Shown piece after piece: positions 1-6,204 of a DNA stretch of 9,872 nucleotides; within the stretch, counting starts at the first letter, position 1; every line of letters begins with the position of its first letter. Made by a program: the position numbers and the translations under genes. The notes beneath the pieces were generated by a model. That model saw only the letters and a program-made list of their open reading frames with translations. It was not told where the DNA came from and did no database searches. The stretch is from Bacteroidales bacterium UBA3764. GTDB lineage: Bacteria > Bacteroidota > Bacteroidia > Bacteroidales > UBA932. Location of the stretch: contig DFFY01000094.1 of the NCBI GenBank assembly GCA_002371115.1, positions 1,183 to 11,054 of the forward strand. The letters run 5' to 3'.

Positions 1-2
1 CC

Positions 3-254
3 AATGCTCCCGCCTTTACCAGAGGTGCGGCACTCCCTCCGGAAGACCAGAGAATGGGCATTGAAGAAATGCTCCTGGGCTACACCATCAACGGCGCCAG
101 GCAGCTGGGCGTGGAGGCCGCCAAGGGCTCCATCACCCCCGGCAAGGACGCGGACTTCCTGGTGTTTGAAAAGGACCTCCTTGCGGAGCCGCACGAGGGC
201 TTCAGCCACAACCTGCCCGAAGATGTGTATTATTGCGGAAAGAAGTTGAACTAA
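3..254 (+). CDS. Amidohydrolase family protein, C-terminal part (5' end outside window)
   Basis: The frame is open from the left edge of the window to a TAA at 252-254, so only about 83 C-terminal residues are visible. They match the end of metal-dependent amidohydrolases of the YtcJ/amidohydrolase-3 type. Visible are the helix with YTINGARQLG, the turn GSITPGKDADFLVFEKDL that closes the small beta domain, and a final VYYCGKK strand. These enzymes hydrolyse amide or related bonds using metal ligands in the central barrel, which lies outside the window, so the substrate cannot be named. ATG codons at 54 and 72 are internal, because homologous-looking sequence continues upstream of them in the same frame. 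The next gene starts 11 bp after the stop on the same strand, which suggests co-transcription. The family call is fairly firm; the subfamily is not. Confidence 0.85.
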   Translation, partial: NAPAFTRGAALPPEDQRMGIEEMLLGYTINGARQLGVEAAKGSITPGKDADFLVFEKDLLAEPHEGFSHNLPEDVYYCGKKLN

Positions 255-265
255 CCCAAACAAAT

Positions 266-1225
266 ATGAACAAGAATATGCCTCTCGATTATTCCAACAA
301 GGCCAACTGGTGCAAGATTCCTCAAATCACCAAGGAATTCGACACGTTTTATGTCTATGCAACCGAGTACATCTTGGGCAGCATGGCGGAGGGCGCTCCC
401 GATTATGCGGACATGGACAATGCGGAAATGCTGGAAGGCGCCAAGGATGAATACCTTCTGCATGCAACCGCGTTTGCAGATTCCACCAACGTGTTCATGC
501 CGTTCTACCGTCAGGTGGGCCTGCGCTACGCCGGCGAGGTGTGGAAGCGGGACGGTATCTTCGACGCTTCCCTGGAAGGCACGCCTTATACCGACATTGT
601 GGCGGCGCTGGACTACTACTTTGCGCATTACAACGGAGGCCGCCCGTTCATCATCGCCGGGCACAGCCAGGGCTCGGCCATTGTGAAGATGGTGCTGAAA
701 AAGTACTTCGCGGAGCATCCGGATTACTACAAGCGCATGATTGCCGCCTATCCTATCGGCTATGCTTTCACCAAGGCTGAATTCGAGGCTTATCCGCACA
801 TGAAGTTCGCGACGGGCGAGTGCGATACGGGCGTCATCGTCACCTGGAACACCGAAGGTCCCAAGAACCGGGAGGTAAATGCCCATACCTGCGTGCTGCA
901 GCCGGGTTCCATGAGTATCAACCCGCTGAACTGGAAGCTGGACGGCACCTACGCTCCGGCCAGCATGAACCTGGGCTCGCTTTACCTGGACGAGAAAACC
1001 GGCGAGGTGAAGGTGGGGGACGTGGGCGCGGACGCGCAGGTGTTCCCGGACCGCGGCGTGGTGGTGACGCATGCCAAGGGCGAGCCGATGTCGGAAGATA
1101 AGGCGGCGGTGGCTCATGCGTTCTTTGGACCGGATGGCCGCCACGGCGAGGATTACGCGCTCTTCTATTGCAACATCAAGGCCAACGTAGCCAAACGGGT
1201 GGCAGCGTATCTGCAACAGCAGTAA
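266..1225 (+). CDS. DUF3089 family alpha/beta-hydrolase-like protein
   Basis: A 319-residue protein that resembles the DUF3089 family, a set of alpha/beta-hydrolase-fold proteins of unproven substrate. The nucleophile elbow GHSQGS is at residues 132-137, making S134 the likely nucleophile. It is preceded by the strand RPFIIAGH. The family-like INPLNWK segment lies near the middle, and H269 in VVTHAKGE is a candidate for the catalytic histidine. I see no signal peptide: the N-terminus (MNKNMPLDYSNKANW) is polar, so the protein is probably cytoplasmic or periplasmic by an unusual route. The start at 266 was chosen because it follows an A-rich stretch (CAAAT-ATG) typical of Bacteroidota and avoids overlap with the upstream stop. 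An ATG at 233 overlaps the amidohydrolase and is less likely; 281 is also possible. The upstream amidohydrolase is 11 bp away. Esterase or lipase-like activity is an inference from the fold only. Confidence 0.85.
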   Translation: MNKNMPLDYSNKANWCKIPQITKEFDTFYVYATEYILGSMAEGAPDYADMDNAEMLEGAKDEYLLHATAFADSTNVFMPFYRQVGLRYAGEVWKRDGIFDASLEGTPYTDIVAALDYYFAHYNGGRPFIIAGHSQGSAIVKMVLKKYFAEHPDYYKRMIAAYPIGYAFTKAEFEAYPHMKFATGECDTGVIVTWNTEGPKNREVNAHTCVLQPGSMSINPLNWKLDGTYAPASMNLGSLYLDEKTGEVKVGDVGADAQVFPDRGVVVTHAKGEPMSEDKAAVAHAFFGPDGRHGEDYALFYCNIKANVAKRVAAYLQQQ

Positions 1226-1290
1226 AGGAAATAATCAATAGAAAAGAACAGACTAAACGGCAAGCAGGAAGCCCTGGATTTCATGGTCGA

Positions 1291-2190
1291 CTATATCGGT
1301 AAGAACTGGCAGTGCTTACATATGGTCAGTTTCCGGTAGTCCGTGGGCGTCATGCCCACGCTGCGCCGGAAGGCGGTGAAGAAGTAGTCGTAATTGTCAT
1401 ACCCCATTTCGTACGCAATCTGCTTGACAGGTTGCGTACTGTTTGTCAGGGCTTCCCTGACCTTGTTCATCCGGTATTCCTGGATATATTTTGCCGGGGA
1501 AAAACCCGTATATTCCTTAAAGATTTTCCGGAAATTGGAATACCCCACGCAAAGGCGTGCGGCCACTTCTTCCGGGCCGATGGTGCGGTATTCCTGGGCA
1601 ATGAGAATCTTGGCGCGGTTGATCAGGCCGTCCACGTCGGAGAAGATTTCCTGCCGGTCATAGTAGTAGGCAAGCCCCAGCAGATGGACAACCAGGCTGC
1701 CCAGCAGGGGCTGGAAGCCTGATTTCTGTTCCGTCGCCACCTGAATGGCCTGCTCGTACAGGTCGATGATGTCGCTGCGGAGTCCGGCGTGCAGGACGGG
1801 TTTGTCCTTGGTGAAGAAACCGTTTTGGATACGGGAGTCGATGACGGGACCGTCAAAGCCTATCCAGTACTCTTTCCAACCGGTCTCCGGGTCCGGCCGG
1901 TAGGAATGCCATTCGCCCGGGTGCAGCAGGAACAGGTTGCCCGCATGGACAGGAAGCCAGCGGCCGGTGGAGGCGGAACGGAAGCGCCCGCTTCCTTGGG
2001 AGATGTACAGCAACTGGTATTCATTGAGTATCCGCCCCCTTTCTTCGGAGAAAAGATATCGGGAGGGATGATTGGGCGGCGGGTAGGGCTCTCCGGCTCC
2101 GATATGCTGGCACCCTACCGAATGAACGGCGATTCCCCATTGCAGGTCCAGCGGATTCACGGCCAGGTATTTCAGGTGGATGTCCTTCAT
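1291..2190 (-). CDS. AraC-family transcriptional regulator, probable rhamnose regulator (RhaR-like)
   Basis: A 299-residue regulator with the two-part AraC layout. The N-terminal cupin-like effector domain covers roughly residues 40-150, with the GSGRF...VHAGNLFLLHPGEWHSYRP pattern of AraC-binding domains. The C-terminal double helix-turn-helix spans about residues 190-287. HTH1 contains EEVAARLCVGYSNFRKIFKEYTG; HTH2 contains VKQIAYEMGYDNYDYFFTAFRR and ends in the signature GMTPTDYRK. It is transcribed divergently from rhaB across a 120-bp intergenic region. That placement, and the known control of the Bacteroides rha operon by an AraC-family protein, makes it the likely rhamnose-responsive activator of the operon. 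The start at 2190 (MKDIHLKYLA) was preferred to the in-frame ATG at 2229 because a promoter-like CATCTTTG box lies between the two. The C-terminal tail after YRK (about 12 residues) runs into the short convergent gap and may be partly non-homologous. Confidence 0.88.
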   Translation of the reverse strand: MKDIHLKYLAVNPLDLQWGIAVHSVGCQHIGAGEPYPPPNHPSRYLFSEERGRILNEYQLLYISQGSGRFRSASTGRWLPVHAGNLFLLHPGEWHSYRPDPETGWKEYWIGFDGPVIDSRIQNGFFTKDKPVLHAGLRSDIIDLYEQAIQVATEQKSGFQPLLGSLVVHLLGLAYYYDRQEIFSDVDGLINRAKILIAQEYRTIGPEEVAARLCVGYSNFRKIFKEYTGFSPAKYIQEYRMNKVREALTNSTQPVKQIAYEMGYDNYDYFFTAFRRSVGMTPTDYRKLTICKHCQFLPI

Positions 2191-2206
2191 GACGGCTATA
2201 TTTATG

Positions 2207-2214
2207 CAAAGATG
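2207..2214 (-). promoter_or_regulatory. Probable -7 box of the araC-type gene promoter
   Basis: Read on the minus strand the bases are CATCTTTG, matching seven of eight positions of the Bacteroidota -7 consensus TAnnTTTG. It lies 16 nt upstream of the chosen ATG at 2190, a spacing close to that seen for rhaB and abiEi here. No clear -33 TTTG is seen at the expected distance, so the assignment is tentative. Confidence 0.4.
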
Positions 2215-2228
2215 CGGAATAAATATCA

Positions 2229-2253
2229 AAAAACGAAGTTTTTAGGCGTTTTT
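2229..2253. promoter_or_regulatory. Candidate operator in the araC-rhaB intergenic region
   Basis: AAAAAC (2229-2234) and GTTTTT (2238-2243) form a perfect 6-bp inverted repeat around GAA. GTTTTT is then repeated at 2248-2253, giving half-sites 10 bp apart, about one helical turn. The element lies between the two divergent promoters, 28 bp upstream of the rhaB -7 box, where an AraC-family activator would be expected to bind. The motif is simple and A/T rich, so it could occur by chance. Confidence 0.3.
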
Positions 2254-2280
2254 CAAAGTGCCTTCCCCTATGAAAAGCGC

Positions 2281-2288
2281 TATATTTG
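2281..2288 (+). promoter_or_regulatory. Bacteroidota -7 box of the rha operon promoter
   Basis: TATATTTG is a perfect match to the Bacteroidota sigma-ABfr -7 consensus TAnnTTTG and ends 22 nt before the rhaB ATG. A recognisable -33 TTTG is lacking at the usual distance, which fits a promoter that needs an activator such as the divergent AraC-type protein. This predicts a short untranslated leader of about 15 nt. Confidence 0.65.
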
Positions 2289-2310
2289 CCGCAACTACAT
2301 TTTTTAGCAC

Positions 2311-3783
2311 ATGACCGTTACGCATCGTTTCCTGGCTTTTGACTGCGGCGCAACAAGCGGCCGCGCAGTTCTCGCCACCTTTGAAGGCGCTTCCTTCCAG
2401 ATGGAGGAGGTCTATCGTTTCCCCTCGGAGATGGTGGAACGGGAAGGCTGCCTGTACTGGGATGTCCGGGCCATGCATCGGCATTTTGTGGCCTGCCTGG
2501 ATGCGCTGGAAGCCAAGGGCATCCGGCTGAGTTCCATTGGCATAGACACCTGGGGCGTGGACTTTGGCTGCATCGGGGCCGATGGCTCCCTGCTGGGCCT
2601 TCCGCGCTGTTACCGGGACCCTTATACCGTGGGCGTCCCGGAGCAGGTTTTTGCGCGGATCCCGCGGGAGCAGCTCTATGCCCGCACGGGCATCCAGATC
2701 ATGAATTTTAATACCGTATTCCAGCTGTATGCGCAAACCCGGGCCGGCGACCCGGCCCTGGCGGCGGCAGACAGCATCCTGTTCATGCCGGATTTGCTGT
2801 CGTATCTTCTGACAGGAAACAAAGTTTGCGAGTACACGGACGCCTCTACTTCCGGCATGATGGACCAGGCTTCCCGGCAGTTCAACAAGCCGCTGATAGA
2901 GGAGCTGGGCATCCGGACCGACTACCTGCTTCCCATCGTCCAGCCTGGCACCAAGGTAGGGGAGTACAGGGGCGTTCCGGTCATTGCCGTCGCCGGTCAT
3001 GACACAGCGTCGGCCATCGCCGCCGTGCCTGCGGCCGATGAGCGTTTTGCCTATTTGAGCAGCGGCACCTGGAGCCTGATGGGCATCGAGGTGCCGGCGC
3101 CTATCATTAATGCGGAATCGGCCCGGCTGAACTTCACCAATGAAGGGGGCATTGAAGGGACTACGCGCTTTTTGAAGAACATCACCGGCATGTGGCTCCT
3201 GGAGCAGTGCCGCAAGGTCTGGAAGGCAGAAGGCAAGGACTACAGCTACCCGGAACTCGTGGCCATGGCGCAGGCGGAAGCCGCTTTCCCGGGCCGCATC
3301 AACCCGGATGATCCGCGTTTTGCCAACCCTGACAACATGGTGGAGGAGATCCTTCGCTCCGCTCAGGATGACAAAGGTGTCATTTTGAACAAAGGTGTCA
3401 TTCTGAACGAAGATGTCATTCTGAACGAAGTGAAGAATCTTAGTGACGCCCAAATCGTCTCCTGCATCTACCATTCCCTTGCCGACCGTTACAAGGAGGT
3501 GTTGGACATGCTCCAGGGCTTTGCTCCCTTCAAGATAGAGAAGCTTCACATCATCGGCGGCGGCAGTGCCAATGAGCTCCTGAACCAGTGGACGGCCGAT
3601 GCGATTGGCATCCCCGTTGTGGCAGGCCCCACCGAAGCTACCGCCATCGGCAATATCATGATGCAGGCCAAGGCTGCAGGCATTGTCAAAGACCGCTGGG
3701 AGATGCGCCGCATGATTGCCGACGCCTTTAAAATGAAGACTTATACCCCTGCTGTCATTTCGAGCGAAGTCGAGAAATCTTAA
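2311..3783 (+). CDS. rhaB: Rhamnulokinase (L-rhamnulose kinase), with repeat-derived insert and tail
   Basis: This FGGY-family sugar kinase phosphorylates L-rhamnulose to L-rhamnulose-1-phosphate with ATP in the cytoplasm. It is 490 residues, near the usual length of about 490. Visible are the N-terminal phosphate loop DCGATSGR (11-18), the sugar-site segment GIDTWGVDFG (77-86), AGHDTASA with likely catalytic base D231, the LSSGTWSLMG segment (249-258), and the C-terminal ATP-site IGGGSANELLNQW (from 415) with GPTEATAIGN. Two parts are not kinase-like. Residues about 347-378 (ILRSAQDDKGVILN... to ...EVKNLS) are encoded by an interspersed repeat with three in-frame 18-bp tandem units, sitting in a surface region just before DAQIVSCIYHSLA. 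The last nine residues (VISSEVEKS) come from a second repeat copy that abuts the TAA stop. So the length matches the family partly through repeat DNA. It is the first gene of the operon, 11 bp from rhaA. Whether the kinase remains fully active is not known from sequence; the frame and motifs are intact. Confidence 0.95.
   Translation: MTVTHRFLAFDCGATSGRAVLATFEGASFQMEEVYRFPSEMVEREGCLYWDVRAMHRHFVACLDALEAKGIRLSSIGIDTWGVDFGCIGADGSLLGLPRCYRDPYTVGVPEQVFARIPREQLYARTGIQIMNFNTVFQLYAQTRAGDPALAAADSILFMPDLLSYLLTGNKVCEYTDASTSGMMDQASRQFNKPLIEELGIRTDYLLPIVQPGTKVGEYRGVPVIAVAGHDTASAIAAVPAADERFAYLSSGTWSLMGIEVPAPIINAESARLNFTNEGGIEGTTRFLKNITGMWLLEQCRKVWKAEGKDYSYPELVAMAQAEAAFPGRINPDDPRFANPDNMVEEILRSAQDDKGVILNKGVILNEDVILNEVKNLSDAQIVSCIYHSLADRYKEVLDMLQGFAPFKIEKLHIIGGGSANELLNQWTADAIGIPVVAGPTEATAIGNIMMQAKAAGIVKDRWEMRRMIADAFKMKTYTPAVISSEVEKS
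3347..3440. repeat. Interspersed inverted repeat with 18-bp tandem units inside rhaB
   Basis: The left arm 3347-3373 (AGATCCTTCGCTCCGCTCAG...) is roughly the reverse complement of the right arm 3414-3440 (TGTCATTCTGAACGAAGTGA...). Between and overlapping them are three 18-bp tandem units, at 3373-3390, 3391-3408 and 3409-3426, with core GGTGTCATT(T/C)TGAACaAA. Because 18 is a multiple of three, unit gain or loss keeps the rhaB frame and adds or removes six residues (K-G-V-I-L-N-like). The arms belong to the GTCATTCTGAACGAAGT family seen again, more diverged, at 3753 and 9731. No transposase is encoded. Confidence 0.85.
3753..3780 (+). repeat. Interspersed repeat copy forming the 3' end of rhaB
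   Basis: TGTCATTTCGAGCGAAGTCG followed by AGAAATCT is a single arm of the same repeat family as inside rhaB, here with the CGAGCGAAGTCGAG variant. It is read in frame as VISSEVEKS and directly followed by the TAA stop at 3781-3783. The natural kinase C-terminus probably ended near MKTYTP. Confidence 0.75.
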
Positions 3784-3794
3784 ATAACATAAAA

Positions 3795-5045
3795 ATGAAA
3801 GAATCCCAAATCCTTCAATCCTACGCGATAGCTAAGGAGCGCTATGCCGCCCTTGGCGTGGACACCGACAAAGCTGTTGCAGAGCTTGAGAAGCAGCAGA
3901 TATCCCTTCACTGCTGGCAGACCGACGACGTGGTGGGTTTCGAGCGCAACGAGGCTCTTTCCGGCGGCATCCAGACCACCGGCAACTATCCCGGCCGCGC
4001 GCGGAACATTGACGAGGTACGCCAGGACCTGGAGTTTGTGAAAACCCTGCTGGCCGGCAATCACCGCGTGAACCTCCATGAGATTTACGGCGACTTCGGC
4101 GGCAAGTTCGTGGACCGTGACGAGGTTGGCGTAGAGCACTTCCAGAGCTGGATTCAGTGGGCCAAAGAGAACAACTTCAAGCTGGATTTCAACTCCACGT
4201 CCTTCTCCCATCCCAAGAGCGGGGACCTGAGCCTGAGTAGTCCCGACAAAGCCATCCGCGAATTCTGGATCGAGCACACCAAGCGCTGCCGCCGCATTGC
4301 GGACGCCATGGGCAAGGCCCAGGGAGACCCCTGCATCATGAACATCTGGGTGCACGACGGTTCCAAGGACCTCACCGTGAACCGCAAATACTACCGCGAG
4401 CTACTTGCATCGGCCCTGGATGAAATCCTTGCCGAGGACCTTCCCGGCATGAAGAGCTGCGTGGAAGCCAAACTCTTCGGCATCGGCCTGGAGAGCTACA
4501 CCGTGGGTTCCATGGACTTCTACGAGGGCTACTGCGCCACCCGCAAGGTGATGTACACCCTGGATACGGGCCATTATGAGCAGACGGAAAATGTGGCCGA
4601 TAAAGTGGCCTCCCTGCTGCTGTACGTCCCGGAACTCATGCTCCATGTGAGCCGCCCCGTCCGCTGGGACTCCGACCACGTGACCATCATGAACGACCAG
4701 ACGCAGGACCTTTTCAAGGAGCTGGTAAGGGCCGATGGACTCCACCGCGCCCACGTGGGCCTGGATTACTTCGACGCCAGCATCAACCGCATCGGCGCCT
4801 ATATCATCGGCACCCGCGCTACGCAGAAATGCATCCTGAGCGCCCTTCTGGAGCCCCTTGCCAAGCTTCGCGAATATGAGGCCGCAGGCCAGGGCTTCCA
4901 GCGCCTCGCCCTCCTGGAAGAGGCCAAGACCTTGCCCTTTGGCGCCGTCTTCGACTACTTCAATTACAAGAACGGCGTTCCGGTAGGCGAGGACTATATT
5001 GCCTGCATTGAACAATATGAAGAAGAAGTAACATCCAAGAGATGA
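3795..5045 (+). CDS. rhaA: L-rhamnose isomerase
   Basis: A 416-residue cytoplasmic enzyme that interconverts L-rhamnose and L-rhamnulose, the first catabolic step. The metal residues known for the E. coli enzyme are all present with a constant offset of ten residues. The structural Mn site is E224 (CVEAKLFG), D257 (TLDTGHY), H284 (LHVSRP) and D324 (GLDYFD). The catalytic metal site is H260, D292 and D294 (RWDSDH). The length is close to the E. coli protein (419). The N-terminal SLHCWQTDDVVGFE segment is also characteristic. The start at 3795 follows an A-rich leader 11 bp after the rhaB stop. The 3' end overlaps rhaT by 4 nt (ATGA), so the two are probably translationally coupled. Bacteroides work also uses the name rhaI for this gene. 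Confidence 0.97.
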   Translation: MKESQILQSYAIAKERYAALGVDTDKAVAELEKQQISLHCWQTDDVVGFERNEALSGGIQTTGNYPGRARNIDEVRQDLEFVKTLLAGNHRVNLHEIYGDFGGKFVDRDEVGVEHFQSWIQWAKENNFKLDFNSTSFSHPKSGDLSLSSPDKAIREFWIEHTKRCRRIADAMGKAQGDPCIMNIWVHDGSKDLTVNRKYYRELLASALDEILAEDLPGMKSCVEAKLFGIGLESYTVGSMDFYEGYCATRKVMYTLDTGHYEQTENVADKVASLLLYVPELMLHVSRPVRWDSDHVTIMNDQTQDLFKELVRADGLHRAHVGLDYFDASINRIGAYIIGTRATQKCILSALLEPLAKLREYEAAGQGFQRLALLEEAKTLPFGAVFDYFNYKNGVPVGEDYIACIEQYEEEVTSKR

Positions 5046-6061
5046 AGTTAGTAGTTGGTTTAGTTATTATCGCCTTAGGCGCGTTCTGTCAGTCCAGTAG
5101 CTACGTTCCCATCAACAAAATCAAGTCTTGGAGCTGGGAGAGCTACTGGGTTGTGCAGGGCGTTTTTGCCTGGCTGCTGTTTCCGCTTTGCGGAACTTTG
5201 CTGTCTTTGAGCGGCACCGGCGGCAGTTTTTCGGACTTGCTGGCCCTGATGCAGGCCAATCCCAAGTCCACGTGGCTTACCATCCTGTTTGGCGTGCTTT
5301 GGGGCATCGGCGGCCTCACCTTCGGCCTCAGCATGCGTTATCTCGGCGTAGCCCTTGGACAGAGCATCGCGCTGGGCACCTGTTCGGCATTGGGCGCCAT
5401 CCTGGGCCCGGTTTTCACCGGTCATGCGGCGGACCTTACCACCTCGGTTATCATTGGCGTTGTTGTAACGCTTGCCGGCATTGCCATCATCGGTGTTGCC
5501 GGGGCCATGAAGAGCGCGGCACTGCCGGAGGAGGAAAAGAAGAAGGCCGTGAAGGATTTCAACTTTGGAAAAGGCCTCTTTGTGGCGGTATTGGCAGGCT
5601 TTATGAGTGCATGCTTCAATATCGGCCTCAGTTTTGGCCAGAACCTGTTCATAGAGGGCACCAAGCCCATTTTCCAGACTTTGCCGGCTACCATGCTGGT
5701 AACCTTCGGCGGCTTCCTCACCAATGCCTGCTATTGCTTCTGTCAGAACGGAAAAAATAAAACCTGGGGCGACTACTCGCAGAAGGCCCTCTGGGGCAAC
5801 AACCTGGTGTTCTGCTGCCTGGCGGGCCTGCTGTGGTACAGCCAGTTTTTCGGCCTGTCCCTGGGCAAGGGCTTCCTCACGGATTACCCCGTCCTCATCA
5901 CCTTCAGCTGGTGCATCCTCATGAGCCTGAACGTCGTGTTCAGCAACGTCTGGGGCATCATCCTCAAGGAATGGAAAGGCGTTTCCCGCAAGACCGTTGC
6001 GGTACTTGTTTCGGGAATTATTGTTTTGATAATCAGTACATTTTTACCTCAATTATTGTAG
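5042..6061 (+). CDS. rhaT: L-rhamnose/proton symporter
   Basis: A 339-residue inner-membrane transporter of the RhaT family (drug/metabolite transporter superfamily), which imports L-rhamnose with protons. Ten hydrophobic segments can be traced along the chain, starting with KLVVGLVIIALGAFCQSSSY at the N-terminus and ending with VAVLVSGIIVLIISTFLP. The N-terminal SSSYVPINKIKSWSWESYW segment and the inner GGLTFGLSMRYLGVALGQS segment are typical of RhaT. A charged cytoplasmic loop (EEEKKKAVKDF) separates the two five-helix halves. The start codon overlaps the rhaA stop in an ATGA junction. Downstream, a 121-bp palindromic element separates it from rhaD. Bacteroides literature calls the rhamnose permease rhaP. 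Confidence 0.95.
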   Translation: MKLVVGLVIIALGAFCQSSSYVPINKIKSWSWESYWVVQGVFAWLLFPLCGTLLSLSGTGGSFSDLLALMQANPKSTWLTILFGVLWGIGGLTFGLSMRYLGVALGQSIALGTCSALGAILGPVFTGHAADLTTSVIIGVVVTLAGIAIIGVAGAMKSAALPEEEKKKAVKDFNFGKGLFVAVLAGFMSACFNIGLSFGQNLFIEGTKPIFQTLPATMLVTFGGFLTNACYCFCQNGKNKTWGDYSQKALWGNNLVFCCLAGLLWYSQFFGLSLGKGFLTDYPVLITFSWCILMSLNVVFSNVWGIILKEWKGVSRKTVAVLVSGIIVLIISTFLPQLL

Positions 6062-6069
6062 TAATGGAA

Positions 6070-6190
6070 TGCAGGTGTAGGTTCTCAAACCCATGGCCGC
6101 CCGTGGCCATGTGAACGGGAGGGGCCCGCGCCGCAGGCGTGGGAGGGACGAGGAGCGAAGCGACGAAGGGTTTGAGAGCCTATACCTGCA
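6070..6190. mobile_element. MITE-like palindromic element with 5-bp direct repeats between rhaT and rhaD
   Basis: The ends are imperfect inverted repeats. The left arm (6069-6092, ATGCAGGTGTAGG...CAAACCC) pairs with the right arm (6168-6191, GGGTTTGAG...ACCTGCAT) over 24 bp with two mismatches. TGGAA occurs directly on both sides (6065-6069 and 6191-6195), as a target duplication would. Excising the element and one TGGAA leaves 17 bp between rhaT and rhaD, a normal operon gap. Internally there are two further hairpins: CATGGCC/GGCCATG (6092-6111, 6-nt loop) and CCCGCGCC/GGCGTGGG (6125-6143, one G-U, 3-nt loop). There is no reading frame of its own. In the rha transcript both arm mismatches become G-U pairs, so the RNA could fold into a long stem with two inner hairpins. 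It may therefore also act as an mRNA stabiliser or attenuator. The transposition origin is an inference from architecture. Confidence 0.65.
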
Positions 6191-6204
6191 TGGAATGACT
6201 AATT

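Noticed and set aside
251..1216. A 321-codon open frame antisense to the DUF3089 gene
   Set aside because: The sense protein has recognisable family motifs; the antisense sequence is rich in His/Arg/Val as expected for a shadow and resembles no family I know.
2242..3549. A 435-codon open frame antisense to rhaB
   Set aside because: It is the mirror of a GC-rich gene. The plus-strand protein has all rhamnulokinase motifs, while the antisense product has none and includes the translated repeat in reverse.
3780..5015. Open frames antisense to rhaA (3780-4355 and 4401-5015)
   Set aside because: rhaA on the plus strand has all metal ligands at the expected spacing, so these are by-products of its codon usage.
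6065..6195. tRNA, riboswitch or Rho-independent terminator between rhaT and rhaD
   Set aside because: There is no cloverleaf with anticodon arm, no T run after the stems, and the direct repeats and restored 17-bp gap fit an inserted element better.
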